Virus record (IMG/VR): IMGVR_UViG_3300023184_002538
Span: 1 to 63,671 of that record
Source: a virus
DNA length: 63,671 bases
Reading direction: 5' to 3' (one strand)
Within the stretch, counting starts at the first letter, position 1; each line of letters opens with the position of its first letter. A program made the position numbers and the translations under genes. The notes under the pieces were generated by a model. That model had not been told where the DNA came from. It saw nothing but the letters and a program-made list of their open reading frames with translations, and ran no database searches. Positions 16,903-26,527 of the stretch are shown piece after piece.

Positions 16903-16910
16903 TATTTATA
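16903..16910 (-). promoter_or_regulatory. T4-type late promoter box (minus)
   Basis: A perfect TATAAATA on the minus strand ends 14 bp before ATG 16889. With the plus-strand box it forms a divergent pair. Confidence 0.7.
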
Positions 16911-16928
16911 AACGCAGGGTTACCCAAG

Positions 16929-17648
16929 ATGATTTTTGAAACGGTATATAAATGTAAGAATTCAAATAACAAAGTAATCATACCACTTGACCCAAATTGG
17001 AAAACATTAGGTATTCAACTTAGTGGAGGACTAGATAGTGCATTACTAACTTATCTTACGGCCAAAACTATTAAAGAAAACAACTTGCCAATTAATATAT
17101 GTTTACTCAGCAATGACTTAGGTAACAAACCTCCATACTTTCCTACAATACGCAATGTTAGAAATAAGTTACACGAAATAATGTTATCACGTTTTAATTT
17201 TAATCAATGGACAGCACCTTATGAATATAGTATACCTCTCGAAGAAAGTGTTAATCCTTTTAAACTCTACTGTTCTACTAATCATATAAAGGCCTTATTC
17301 AATATTGGATACATTGATTACGAATTTAATGGCATTACATTAAATCCGCCAATAGATATAAGAGAACAATTCTTGTATGATGATGCTAGACAAGTTGATA
17401 GAGATACTCCGGACACGATATATAGGAACTACAAATACTGTGCCAGACCATTAGCACTTTGTGACAAGCAAGGCATAATAGAACTTTATAAAGAACACAA
17501 TTTACTTTATGATATTGCTCCATTAACACTTAGTTGTGATGTTAATTTAGAACATATAGTCGATGACAAAGTTCCCTGTGGAAAATGCTGGTGGTGCGAT
17601 GAACGTCGATGGGGTATGGTAAGTAACGGTGAGGATCCTCTACTTTGA
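16929..17648 (+). CDS. QueC-like PP-loop ATP pyrophosphatase (1)
   Basis: This 239-aa protein has the PP-loop IQLSGGLDSALLTYL (SGGLDS at 32-37) and a C-terminal zinc-type motif CGKCWWCDERRWGM (Cys 217, 220, 223), with another Cys a few residues before it. The C-x2-C-x2-C plus R arrangement is that of QueC, 7-cyano-7-deazaguanine synthase, which uses two ATP to turn a carboxylate into a nitrile. The rest diverges and no queD, queE or folE is visible, so a related carboxylate-amidating or nitrile-forming reaction on another substrate is as likely. It overlaps the radical SAM gene downstream by 4 bp. A paralogue at 20830 also overlaps a radical SAM gene. Confidence 0.78.
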   Translation: MIFETVYKCKNSNNKVIIPLDPNWKTLGIQLSGGLDSALLTYLTAKTIKENNLPINICLLSNDLGNKPPYFPTIRNVRNKLHEIMLSRFNFNQWTAPYEYSIPLEESVNPFKLYCSTNHIKALFNIGYIDYEFNGITLNPPIDIREQFLYDDARQVDRDTPDTIYRNYKYCARPLALCDKQGIIELYKEHNLLYDIAPLTLSCDVNLEHIVDDKVPCGKCWWCDERRWGMVSNGEDPLL

Positions 17649-18817
17649 TCATACCAAGTAAAACATTTTGTTCTATGCCCTGGGATCATCAATTTATAGA
17701 TCCCACAGGAAGAGTCAAACCATGTTGCAGATTTGCAGAACAACATAGGCCAGTTGATCATAATCTAAAAACTAAATCATTAATTAATATCTTTCAAAGC
17801 GACTGGATGAGTGACATAAGAAATAACATGCTTGAAGGTAAGCAAGTTCCGGGATGTATACGCTGCTATCAAGAAGAAGAATCGGGTAAAAAGAGTTTAC
17901 GAGAACGCTATAATGATAATGAAGATTTGCCAATTGATGAATTAGTAAATTTAGATACCCCTACTATCAAGTGGATTGAATTAGCAATTAGCAACGATTG
18001 TAATCTTGCTTGTAGAATGTGTGATAGTAGATATTCATGGAAATGGTTTAAAGAAGAACAAGCAATATTTGGTAAAACTCAAAATACTACAGAGCATAGC
18101 AAAAGCGATATTGCTAATATATACCCTTTTATTAACGATCTTGTACATATAAAGTTTACCGGTGGTGAACCTTTAATGACACCCGATCACTGGGCGTTAA
18201 TTGATAAGTTAATTGAAGAACGTGATTGTAGTGACATACTATTAAATTACAGCACCAACTGTACTATCATGCCCAAAGACAGTTGGATTGAAAAATGGAG
18301 CAAATTTAAAAAAGTAGAGTTTGCTATGAGTTTTGATAGTTGCGATCCTTTAGAGAACGAATATATACGCTGGCCTTCTAAGTATTCTAATACTGAACTG
18401 GTTACTAAAAAGTTTTTAGAGTTAAAAAACAATCCAAAATTTTACGTATTTTTACGTAGCACCATTAGTGTATTGAATATATGGAATATGCCAGAAACAT
18501 TAATGTGGTGGTATGAAAATGATCCAACCGATGATAAATTTATGAATCCTACTCACTTAACATATCCAAGTGAGTTATGTGTAACTGTATTACCAAAAGA
18601 TGTTAAACGATCGATAACTGAAAAATTTACAGTATTCCAAAACAACTGCAAAATATCTAAAATTAATAATAACTTAGAATATATTAAAAATTTTATGAAC
18701 AGCACAGATGATAGTTATCTGTTGCCTACATTAAAAAACTATATTGACAAAACAGACAAATATAGAAATCAAAATTTCTTTAACTATTATCCGCAGTTTA
18801 CAACTCTCTTTGTTTAG
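17645..18817 (+). CDS. Radical SAM protein, N-terminal twitch type (1)
   Basis: This 390-aa protein starts at TTG 17645, overlapping the PP-loop stop (TTGA). The next ATG would remove part of the conserved N-terminus. An N-terminal auxiliary-cluster (twitch) segment reads FCSMPWDHQFIDPTGRVKPCC with a later CIRCYQEEESG. The radical SAM motif follows, SNDCNLACRMC (Cys 119, 123, 126), then FTGGEPL. The C-terminus RNQNFFNYYPQF matches a tail shared by most twitch proteins in this window. Such enzymes cleave SAM to a 5'-deoxyadenosyl radical and often act on peptides or sugars. Coupled with a QueC-like enzyme; substrate unknown. Confidence 0.9.
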   Translation: MIIPSKTFCSMPWDHQFIDPTGRVKPCCRFAEQHRPVDHNLKTKSLINIFQSDWMSDIRNNMLEGKQVPGCIRCYQEEESGKKSLRERYNDNEDLPIDELVNLDTPTIKWIELAISNDCNLACRMCDSRYSWKWFKEEQAIFGKTQNTTEHSKSDIANIYPFINDLVHIKFTGGEPLMTPDHWALIDKLIEERDCSDILLNYSTNCTIMPKDSWIEKWSKFKKVEFAMSFDSCDPLENEYIRWPSKYSNTELVTKKFLELKNNPKFYVFLRSTISVLNIWNMPETLMWWYENDPTDDKFMNPTHLTYPSELCVTVLPKDVKRSITEKFTVFQNNCKISKINNNLEYIKNFMNSTDDSYLLPTLKNYIDKTDKYRNQNFFNYYPQFTTLFV

Positions 18818-19916
18818 GTATCTTACTATCTGCACTACTTACGCAACTATTTGAAATACAAGGCATTGCTTTATCAAATAGTTTAAATCCTGTTTGTATA
18901 TTTCCTAACGGAGTATCTTTACAACTGTAACTACGTTTTATATTACCGTCAGGTTCTCTAATTATAATACCTTGATATCCTGCATTGCAGTTCCACCCTT
19001 TGAAGTTGTTGAATCCAAATGCATTAAATCGTTCTGCTTGATCCATATACCATTTTTTACCTTTGCTATCAGTTAACTCAACTTGCATGTGTGGTAGAAC
19101 TGATGCAAATACATCAACGGGTGATAATGAATTAGGTAGTTTATCAAATGTCGCACGTGGTCTACTGCTCCATTTTCTTTTATGTTCTGTATATGCCCTT
19201 TGTGGCATTCCGTTCCATAACTTCTTCATTTGGTCATCTGTATAACCTTCTACTATTCTACTAGCAGTAGGATCGCTTTGCGGTTTAAGAGTAACATTAA
19301 TTCCTTGTTCATGGAAGAATAATGCATTGTCATAATCTTTATCAAATTGGCTAGGCACCATTACCATATTAATAGTGACCTGTACATCGTTTTCTTGACA
19401 CAATATTAACTTGTCAGCAAACTCTTGCATCTTTTTATTACTATTAACATGTTCAGTATGTAGACTGGCAGTAACACTGGCACGATGAAATGGCTTTGCA
19501 TATTCTACATAAGTTTCAAACCATTTAGTATTCCTTGAGCAATTGCTGGTCATATGAATACTTGTGTAGTTTGTGTTTACTACATCATCTGCAAGGTGTT
19601 TAAGTATATCAAGATATCCCGGATGAAATGTAGGTTCTCCCCCACTAAAACTAAAATGGAAACTATTGAATTTATTTTCTCTTGCTTGTCTTTTAATTTC
19701 GTCAACAGTGCTAATACATAGGTCAGTTGGCCTATGATCTTTCGTATCGCTGCGAGCATATGGCCAACAGTAACTACATTTGTAATTACAAAATCTTCCT
19801 AATAGCCAACTGACGGTAAACATATCTCTGTAAAGGAGATTACGCTGTCCCACTTGTACTATATCGTCAAAGGGTATTTTAGTAAAATCGTAATCGCTGT
19901 ATTCTAATTCACTCAT
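18798..19916 (-). CDS. Radical SAM protein (3)
   Basis: A 372-aa protein. The cluster motif GRFCNYKCSYCW holds Cys 43, 47 and 50, and FSFSGGEPTFHPGYL is the usual GGEP SAM-binding strand. The C-terminal part has extra Cys residues (GWNCNAGYQG, RSYSCKD, MPCISNSCVSS), consistent with a SPASM/twitch-like auxiliary cluster. It converges on the plus-strand radical SAM gene with a 20-bp overlap and no terminator between them. It is a close relative in layout to the 400-aa protein at 21467 (both have a GWxCxAG and NI/G-D-I segment). Probably in one transcript with the next two genes upstream. Confidence 0.88.
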   Translation of the reverse strand: MSELEYSDYDFTKIPFDDIVQVGQRNLLYRDMFTVSWLLGRFCNYKCSYCWPYARSDTKDHRPTDLCISTVDEIKRQARENKFNSFHFSFSGGEPTFHPGYLDILKHLADDVVNTNYTSIHMTSNCSRNTKWFETYVEYAKPFHRASVTASLHTEHVNSNKKMQEFADKLILCQENDVQVTINMVMVPSQFDKDYDNALFFHEQGINVTLKPQSDPTASRIVEGYTDDQMKKLWNGMPQRAYTEHKRKWSSRPRATFDKLPNSLSPVDVFASVLPHMQVELTDSKGKKWYMDQAERFNAFGFNNFKGWNCNAGYQGIIIREPDGNIKRSYSCKDTPLGNIQTGFKLFDKAMPCISNSCVSSADSKIPKQREL

Positions 19917-20833
19917 GATAGTATATAAGGACTTATATCAAATCCGTTGTTAGACATTAATTTTAAATTATTTTTGTGCCAGTCAATTAACTTATCATGA
20001 AACTCATTTGACTCAATATCAAACATATCTTCTAGATATCCTTTATTAAACAGTTTGCTGAATTCGATAATGTTAACTTGATTTTTTAATTTAGGTTCAT
20101 AAAAATTATAATAATCTAAAAAGGAATTATCTACATGATTATATTTCTTAAATAGTTGCAATGCATCTTCAATAAAAATATCAGAAAATGGAATGTTTGT
20201 TGCTGCTATAATTTCAGCATGTACATTAGAAATTGATATGATGTTATTTTTAACTGCCCAATCTATAGAATCAAGCAATCTAGTATGTGCTTTTAAATTA
20301 TTAATAGAAGTGTCTATTTCATATTTAAAAACATCTTCTATTTCTTTTCTCGAAGTACATTGATACGTTTTGTTTGTTTTTAAAAATAATAATATCTCTC
20401 TATAATTATACCAATCAGGAGTATCTACTAAAATCATATGAGTATTCTGTTTATTGAAATATGAGTTTCTTGAAAGGTGTGTTCGAACTATAGGAATAGC
20501 ATCATCAATGAGTAAGAAAGATATTGCATCATCAGTTGATTGTTTTATATCAATACATTTAATTTTGTGAAGTCTTTCAATATCTGATATGAAATCATCT
20601 AAATTATTAGTTTTGGTCTTAACCATTGACACCATTTGATAAAAGATTGGTAATGTCAAATGAGTTCTATTTAATGATGTAGTTGATTTTTGAGATTGGG
20701 CGATCTTTCTAAATTTACTAGAATATTCTGATATATTATCAGTTAGAAATTCGCCGCCGGATCCGCCCCTATACATTAGATAGTATTGGGGATAATTTAA
20801 CAGCACATTGCGAATTAATTCAAAATTGTTCAT
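19913..20833 (-). CDS. Hypothetical protein with GGSGGEFL P-loop-like motif
   Basis: A 306-aa protein. Its N-terminus has YYLMYRGGSGGEFLTDNI, a strand-glycine loop-helix pattern like the phosphosulfate- or phosphate-binding loop of sulfotransferase-like and P-loop proteins. It recalls the PGSSGQLL protein at 15376. The remainder is Asn/Ile-rich and helical with no other family motif. It overlaps the radical SAM gene after it and the QueC-like gene before it by 4 bp each, so it belongs functionally to that three-gene set. Confidence 0.5.
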   Translation of the reverse strand: MNNFELIRNVLLNYPQYYLMYRGGSGGEFLTDNISEYSSKFRKIAQSQKSTTSLNRTHLTLPIFYQMVSMVKTKTNNLDDFISDIERLHKIKCIDIKQSTDDAISFLLIDDAIPIVRTHLSRNSYFNKQNTHMILVDTPDWYNYREILLFLKTNKTYQCTSRKEIEDVFKYEIDTSINNLKAHTRLLDSIDWAVKNNIISISNVHAEIIAATNIPFSDIFIEDALQLFKKYNHVDNSFLDYYNFYEPKLKNQVNIIEFSKLFNKGYLEDMFDIESNEFHDKLIDWHKNNLKLMSNNGFDISPYILS

Positions 20834-21510
20834 ATCCTATAACGGTATTGTATTGGTATGTTAAATCCCCAATGTCTCTCCTGACACCACCAACAGGTAT
20901 TACAACGGAATTCTTTTAGGTCAGTGCATGATCTAGTCATTAGCAGTATCCGTGCAGTGATCCGCTTTTGATTAGATATTTCACATACTCCCTGTTTATT
21001 AATTCCTGCAAATGGTCGTATTCTAAGCAATCCTCCGTGAGATACTTTTGTTTTTGGTATGTACACTTCTCTAAATTCTTCAGCAGGAACATGATGTTTG
21101 TTTGGATGTATAAAATTAAATGTGCTATCGGGATTCCTAGTTACGCCTTCAATATAGGCTTGTATCTCTCCTTTTTGATACATATCCAATATAATCTTAT
21201 CCGCGGTAGGTGCTTTAAAATCGCCTCCAAGAGATATAGATTTACAAATTTGTTCTATGAATACTGTAGGGAATCGTTTTCTTACAAAATTAACAACAAG
21301 GGTTGCTGTATGTGCTGCTACTGAATCACTCTTGTTGGAAATAGTAATCGGGTATAATTTTACATCTAATTTTTCAACAGTTACATATTCAGCCAAACAG
21401 TAGAATAATGTTGCACTGTCAGCACCACCTGATAAAGAAACTGCAACTCCAGTGTATCCTTTTAAATCAAATTCTATTGTGTCCTGGGATGTTACGATTT
21501 TGTAAGTCAT
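20830..21510 (-). CDS. QueC-like PP-loop ATP pyrophosphatase (2)
   Basis: A 226-aa protein with PP-loop VSLSGGADSATLFY (SGGADS at 27-32) and a C-terminal CNTCWWCQERHWGF (Cys 203, 206, 209) preceded by SCTD, giving four cysteines as in QueC. It is a paralogue of the protein at 16929: both share C-x2-C-W-W-C-x-E-R-x-W-G. The start ATG lies inside the end of the upstream radical SAM gene (44-bp overlap), an unusually deep overlap that points to strict co-expression. Likely adenylates a carboxylate; whether it makes a nitrile, an amide or something else is unknown. Confidence 0.78.
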   Translation of the reverse strand: MTYKIVTSQDTIEFDLKGYTGVAVSLSGGADSATLFYCLAEYVTVEKLDVKLYPITISNKSDSVAAHTATLVVNFVRKRFPTVFIEQICKSISLGGDFKAPTADKIILDMYQKGEIQAYIEGVTRNPDSTFNFIHPNKHHVPAEEFREVYIPKTKVSHGGLLRIRPFAGINKQGVCEISNQKRITARILLMTRSCTDLKEFRCNTCWWCQERHWGFNIPIQYRYRI

Positions 21511-22669
21511 GTACTAATTCCTTATACTTTTCTTCTTTATACTTTATTTGCCTTAAATCCATAGGATCAGTACATCTTTCTTTTTGACATATAACAGGGG
21601 TGTTTGGCAAACTTACAGTATTGTCTAACGTGTAAATGTTGGCTAATGGACCGCCTTGAAAGCAATTGGCTATAAAAATATCACCATTAGGAGCAACCTT
21701 TAAAAGTGTAACTCCTGCATAACAAGTCCATCCTTTAAAATTAGTCTTGTATTCGTAATTTAGACTATTGTAATGGAAGTCTTCTTTAATTATATTTCCA
21801 TCCTCGTTTTCAACAAACCCCTCTAACCATTTTCTTTCTGTATTTATAGTAGCATATAACTCTTGCAATACTTTTCGATCGTTGTCATCATACCAACGTT
21901 CTTCTCGAGACACTACTTCTGTAAATGTTTTATGATTATCTTGATTTGGAGATACTTTGGTTGTTTCATTTACATCTGTTTTGGTACGCTTTAATTTCCA
22001 ACTATAACTACCATCTGCATTTTGAATTTTATTTTCTTCTACAAAGAATTCAGACTGCGGTCTAATTACCCTATGCTCAATTTTTTCAATTCCATAATTT
22101 TTAAATAACTCTGTTATGTCTTTAATCTCTTTACCAAAGCCCGGTAAAACCATAAATCGTACTACTAAACGTTTTGGTTGTATTTGATCTAAGTCCCATC
22201 CTAATTTATCATCAGGGATAGAACTATTCCAATTTTTACGCCACATTTCAAGTTGTAGTGCTTTATCTGTATATTCTGTCAACCTAGGAGTAATGTGTTC
22301 AAAATGTAGACTGTATGTTATATTATCAACCAATGCATACATTCTCTGCATATATTCTATTGGCCTGCTGCCATTTGTGCATACACTTATCTCATGTTTC
22401 TTATCTTGCAGATATTCTAGTAATTGTATGAAGTCGGGATTAAGAGTAGGTTCGCCGCCGGTTAAACTCCAATGTATATTTGTGCCATATCGTTCTACTA
22501 TCTTGTCTACAAAAATTTTCATCTTATCAAACGGAACATGTGCGGAATAATTATCATGAATAAAGTCAGCACAATAACTGCAACTAAAATTACATCTTTT
22601 ACCTATGTACCAATCAATCATCATAGTATTAAGATGATTATGCTTATATTTTGTAGCAACTAATTTCAT
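21467..22669 (-). CDS. Radical SAM protein (4)
   Basis: A 400-aa protein with cluster motif GKRCNFSCSYC (Cys 26, 30, 33) very near the N-terminus and WSLTGGEPTLNPDF as the GGEP strand. It has auxiliary Cys near the C-terminus (FKGWTCYAGVTLLK, ANCFQGGPL, VICQKERC), which look like a SPASM/twitch-type second cluster. It overlaps the next gene (QueC-like) by 44 bp and the upstream twitch protein by 4 bp. It resembles the protein at 18798 in both layout and C-terminal cysteines. Confidence 0.88.
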   Translation of the reverse strand: MKLVATKYKHNHLNTMMIDWYIGKRCNFSCSYCADFIHDNYSAHVPFDKMKIFVDKIVERYGTNIHWSLTGGEPTLNPDFIQLLEYLQDKKHEISVCTNGSRPIEYMQRMYALVDNITYSLHFEHITPRLTEYTDKALQLEMWRKNWNSSIPDDKLGWDLDQIQPKRLVVRFMVLPGFGKEIKDITELFKNYGIEKIEHRVIRPQSEFFVEENKIQNADGSYSWKLKRTKTDVNETTKVSPNQDNHKTFTEVVSREERWYDDNDRKVLQELYATINTERKWLEGFVENEDGNIIKEDFHYNSLNYEYKTNFKGWTCYAGVTLLKVAPNGDIFIANCFQGGPLANIYTLDNTVSLPNTPVICQKERCTDPMDLRQIKYKEEKYKELVHDLQNRNIPGHNRI

Positions 22670-23955
22670 ACAAACATTTCTGTTAAATGTGGAAATGTAA
22701 TTGACACATTTTGATTTCTTTTCTTATCTAATACCTTGGTATATTCTATAAACTCATCATAACTACCTGTTTGGGGAAGTTGAGTACTTTTCAATGCATT
22801 TATTAAATTTAATATTGATTCATTAGTTTGCTGATCAGATGTACCTATCAACGGTATTAGTTTATCAACTGCCTTTAGGCGCAGATGCATAGGAACATGT
22901 TCTATTCTAACTAAATTTGGATTAACTACAGTATCCATACGCCATGACACATTTTTTATATTGTTAATGTCTACATAATTAATAAACCAATTAATTAGTC
23001 TATGCATGGTACAACTATTATATGCCATAACACTGCTAGTTATCCATTTGCTCCAATGACTGCCTAAGCGATTTAATAATTTTAAATTACGTTCAATAAC
23101 ATCCCAATTACTGCCGTATCTTATATATTCGTTTTCTTCAGCATATGCGTCTATACTAACTCCTATCCATCCACTTTTAAATTGGTCCCATAGATCTACA
23201 TGTCTTTCAGTTAAATTATGTATGTTTGTATGCACGTGAATATGCATATGTTTACTATGTCCCGACTCTACTACTCTTTCAACCAGGTTCCATAATGTTT
23301 TATCAGCAGTAGGTTCTCCACCGTGTAGTTCTAGATACTTTATATCTGATATGTTTTTCCAAAATTGATCTAAAAAATATTTGCTATTTCCAATATATCC
23401 ATGATTGTTGTATTGAATAATTGCAGAATCTACATTCTGCTTAACTGATACAGGTAATTCGTTTTTAAATTTTGCAAACTCATTTCGCATTTTGCTACTA
23501 GTTTGAGGAATACACATCCGACACGATTGATTACATATACTGCTTAATCGTAGTTCCCACCAAACTGGCATTGTAGACATTATACCGTTATTAGCAGCGG
23601 CTTCTTCAACTAGGTGTTTGTTATCACTATAGTAAGAGTCGATCACTGCTTGGCGCTTGCTTGTTACTCCCATCGCGTCTTCTTGATAGCATGTTTCGCA
23701 GAATTTTATATATTCGTTGTTAATTTTTTTCATCCTGAAGTCCTGCATAAATCTACTGTTCCATACGCTTTCAACTGTATCTTTAGTTAGGTTACATGCA
23801 GGGGAGGTAGATGATAATATTGTTTCTACAGTTGAGTTTTGTTTAATTCCGGGCATACCCATTACTTGGCTACAAGGTTTAACTTGTCCATTAGGGCGTG
23901 TGTTTAATGTAATAAAAGGCATTAAACAAAATTTTGAATTTTTATTATATTCCAT
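22666..23955 (-). CDS. Radical SAM protein, N-terminal twitch type (5)
   Basis: From ATG 23955 (sharing the A of the upstream TAA, TAATG) this is 429 aa. The N-terminal twitch segment reads FCLMPFITLNTRPNGQVKPC, followed by CETCYQEDAMG. The radical SAM motif SICNQSCRMC (about residues 141-148) and ELHGGEPTA follow. The C-terminus KKRNQNVSITFPHLTEMFV carries the tail seen in the related proteins. Family members use a radical SAM cluster plus N-terminal auxiliary cluster; the substrate is unknown. Confidence 0.9.
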   Translation of the reverse strand: MEYNKNSKFCLMPFITLNTRPNGQVKPCSQVMGMPGIKQNSTVETILSSTSPACNLTKDTVESVWNSRFMQDFRMKKINNEYIKFCETCYQEDAMGVTSKRQAVIDSYYSDNKHLVEEAAANNGIMSTMPVWWELRLSSICNQSCRMCIPQTSSKMRNEFAKFKNELPVSVKQNVDSAIIQYNNHGYIGNSKYFLDQFWKNISDIKYLELHGGEPTADKTLWNLVERVVESGHSKHMHIHVHTNIHNLTERHVDLWDQFKSGWIGVSIDAYAEENEYIRYGSNWDVIERNLKLLNRLGSHWSKWITSSVMAYNSCTMHRLINWFINYVDINNIKNVSWRMDTVVNPNLVRIEHVPMHLRLKAVDKLIPLIGTSDQQTNESILNLINALKSTQLPQTGSYDEFIEYTKVLDKKRNQNVSITFPHLTEMFV

Positions 23956-25391
23956 TAATAAGGCCCTACCGGAAGTGTCCTCCAAGGAACTGTTGCTTCG
24001 TATAACTCAGGGCATACTAATTTCCAATCTGTTTCTCTAAGTTGATCTAGTTTATCTAAAAAATGTATCATGTCTGCTCTGTGCTTAATTAACTCTTCTG
24101 AAGTATAATTAATTTGATGCATAAATTGAATGTAAGTGTCAATTATCCTACAGGCATTTTCTACTTTTTCATTCCATGATGCACCATTACTATTTCCATA
24201 TAACAACTGATAGTCGGTAGTTCTTAATTTCTCTTTATATTGTTCATACCTTACTTTTAGTTTTTCTTTAAACTCATCTGGCAATATATTAATATTTAAA
24301 TATGCAGGACGATGTACTGGATGAGCACTAAGCATTAGCGGTGACGACTTCCAATACTCCTTAATGTTCCTATTATTGATTATTAGATATTCAACAAATT
24401 CTGGAAATTGCCATACATTTAAAACTTGTACGGTACAGGTAACATGTAAACTAAAATTACCTTCAGCATTTGAAAACTTCTTATAATTCTCCTCAGTCTT
24501 CCACCATTTGCTAGGATATCTAATTAAATTATTAACATCTCCCATTCCGTCGATACTTGCTCCTATTATTATCAACTTAAAATGTTTCCACATGTTCCAT
24601 GCTTTAGTTGGAATATTTGTTATGTTAGTATTATATTCAATAGTTAAGTTTTTTGCATGTCCTTTGTCTATACACTTTTGTAAAAATTCATAATGAGAAT
24701 CAATTATAAGGGGCTCCCCTCCTACAATGTATACTTTCCTAAATTGACTTATATATTTTTCTATTTCTGTCCATAGATTAATATCATCACTCCAGTCAAA
24801 CGTATTAGTAGTAGTTTTGTAATCTCCATTTTCATTTTTTGTTAATTCAATTTTTCGATTAACATTTATAGAAAATCTTCTAGTGTTCCAAATACTTACA
24901 TAATCATTGTACCATTGATTAGAGTCTGCAGGAGAACACATAGTACATTTAAGATTACATAAATTTCCAAACCTAATATCTAAATATGTTAATGGAAAAT
25001 CGGCATTGCTGATAGTACCATCTGCTTGAGTTAGTCTTACTGCTTTATCATATGTAACATAAGACTCTGGTTCAACAATGACAGCAAGTGTATCCCGTTC
25101 ATATATGTTTCTAGACTTCATTCCGCTTTCAGATTCTCGCTTACAGCGAATACATACATCGGGCCATTTGCCTTCTAACATATCTTTTCGAACTGACTTT
25201 AATAAATCATTATTAATTACATCTTCAATTTTAGAAGTGGTAACATGAAGCGGGGTTGCATCTGCATCCAACAGGGTACCTTTATCATTACTAGAAGCAC
25301 TATGACAACATAGTTGGAAAGACCCGCTAGCCTTTATACTAGTATGCGTCCAGGGTAATGGGCACCACGATGTAGGTATTTTATTATTCAT
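23955..25391 (-). CDS. Radical SAM protein, N-terminal twitch type (6)
   Basis: A 478-aa protein starting MNNKIPTSWCPLPWTHTSIK, with CC at 28-29 and CIRCKRESESG near 80, which forms the N-terminal twitch. The radical SAM motif GNLCNLKCTMC holds Cys 145, 149 and 152, followed by VGGEPLII. It shares one base with the downstream gene's start and overlaps the upstream gene by 4 bp. The C-terminal tail has CPELYE in the place where relatives have FPEL. Confidence 0.9.
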   Translation of the reverse strand: MNNKIPTSWCPLPWTHTSIKASGSFQLCCHSASSNDKGTLLDADATPLHVTTSKIEDVINNDLLKSVRKDMLEGKWPDVCIRCKRESESGMKSRNIYERDTLAVIVEPESYVTYDKAVRLTQADGTISNADFPLTYLDIRFGNLCNLKCTMCSPADSNQWYNDYVSIWNTRRFSINVNRKIELTKNENGDYKTTTNTFDWSDDINLWTEIEKYISQFRKVYIVGGEPLIIDSHYEFLQKCIDKGHAKNLTIEYNTNITNIPTKAWNMWKHFKLIIIGASIDGMGDVNNLIRYPSKWWKTEENYKKFSNAEGNFSLHVTCTVQVLNVWQFPEFVEYLIINNRNIKEYWKSSPLMLSAHPVHRPAYLNINILPDEFKEKLKVRYEQYKEKLRTTDYQLLYGNSNGASWNEKVENACRIIDTYIQFMHQINYTSEELIKHRADMIHFLDKLDQLRETDWKLVCPELYEATVPWRTLPVGPY

Positions 25392-26527
25392 CTTAACTCT
25401 GCAATTTCTGGATATATAATTTTCCAGTTGGTCTTTCTGCTAATATCTAAATCATCTAGATAATTAAAAAATGTATCTCTTTGACTAGGCCATAAATCAT
25501 TGTCTAGCATATAATTTATAAAAAACTCAACTCCTGGTACATCTTTTGTTCTATTGACTATTTGCTGTTTAAAAGATAATGGTAAATTTTGAACACTCAT
25601 GTGCGATGGAGAGTTAACAAAATCTCCTAATCTAAAATCCATATTTTTAAAATTGTCAGAACAATATTTGTATGTTTCTGCTAAGTGGAAAAAATTCATA
25701 TTATAACAAGTCCATGTTAGATATGCTCCGTTAAATGAGTCGTTTATATACCTTACATTTTTTTCTAATTTATTCCAGTTGGTAGGAAACCTTACAAACT
25801 CTGCTCTATTATGTATATCATCTAAACTTATACCAAGTTCAACATGTCTAAACTTTTTTAATTTTTCTATAACTTTAGGATAAAGCAATGTGCCATTTGA
25901 TACATAACATAGATCTATATTAAGTTTATCGTGTTCAATTAACCAATCTATTAATTGATTATGCTCTTTACTTGCAAACGGTTCTCCACCTAGTATATTC
26001 AGTTCTTCAATAGTGTCACAATTATCTCTTACATATTGCCACACTGTGCCTTTTTCAGATATCCACTTATTGTTAATTTTGTAATTTTGTGTGTTCTCGT
26101 ACTTGTCTAACAATAGTTTATCTTCATACCACTTACTACTGTTGCCAGTCCAACAGTGAACACATTTTAAATTGCATATATTGCCAACTCGTATGTCTAT
26201 CCTACTTGGTTTAATATCAGTACTGCCGTCTGCTGCTGTCTTAGTTTTGTAATGTTCAACATCAAATGAAACTATGTCATTTATTTGCATACGTTTACTG
26301 TAACCACCTAACTGTTCTTGAAGATAGCATTTGTCGCAGTTCTTATTCTTTACTCCTGCTAACATATCTAATCGCAATTGCTTATAGTAAACACTATTCC
26401 ATGCTTCGTCAATTGATATATCTTTTAAACTAGGATTATTATTATCGGGAGAACTACGTCCACAAGCCCTAATCCGTCCAAATGAATTCATGCCTAGACT
26501 GGACCATGCGTGAATGCAGGCTGTCAT
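25388..26527 (-). CDS. Radical SAM protein, N-terminal twitch type (7)
   Basis: A 379-aa protein. The shortened N-terminal twitch has MTACIHAWSSLGMNSFGRIR, one Cys at 22 and CDKCYLQEQLGG near 64. The radical SAM motif GNICNLKCVHC has Cys 118, 122 and 125, then LGGEPFAS. The tail SRKTNWKIIYPEIAEL fits the shared C-terminal pattern. Only a single Cys stands where relatives have CC, so the auxiliary cluster may be altered. Overlaps neighbours on both sides by 4 bp. Confidence 0.88.
   Translation of the reverse strand: MTACIHAWSSLGMNSFGRIRACGRSSPDNNNPSLKDISIDEAWNSVYYKQLRLDMLAGVKNKNCDKCYLQEQLGGYSKRMQINDIVSFDVEHYKTKTAADGSTDIKPSRIDIRVGNICNLKCVHCWTGNSSKWYEDKLLLDKYENTQNYKINNKWISEKGTVWQYVRDNCDTIEELNILGGEPFASKEHNQLIDWLIEHDKLNIDLCYVSNGTLLYPKVIEKLKKFRHVELGISLDDIHNRAEFVRFPTNWNKLEKNVRYINDSFNGAYLTWTCYNMNFFHLAETYKYCSDNFKNMDFRLGDFVNSPSHMSVQNLPLSFKQQIVNRTKDVPGVEFFINYMLDNDLWPSQRDTFFNYLDDLDISRKTNWKIIYPEIAELR

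Noticed and set aside
16929-21510. A complete phage 7-deazaguanine DNA-modification pathway
   Set aside because: Only QueC-like proteins were seen; FolE, QueD, a recognisable QueE and a DNA transglycosylase are not in the window.
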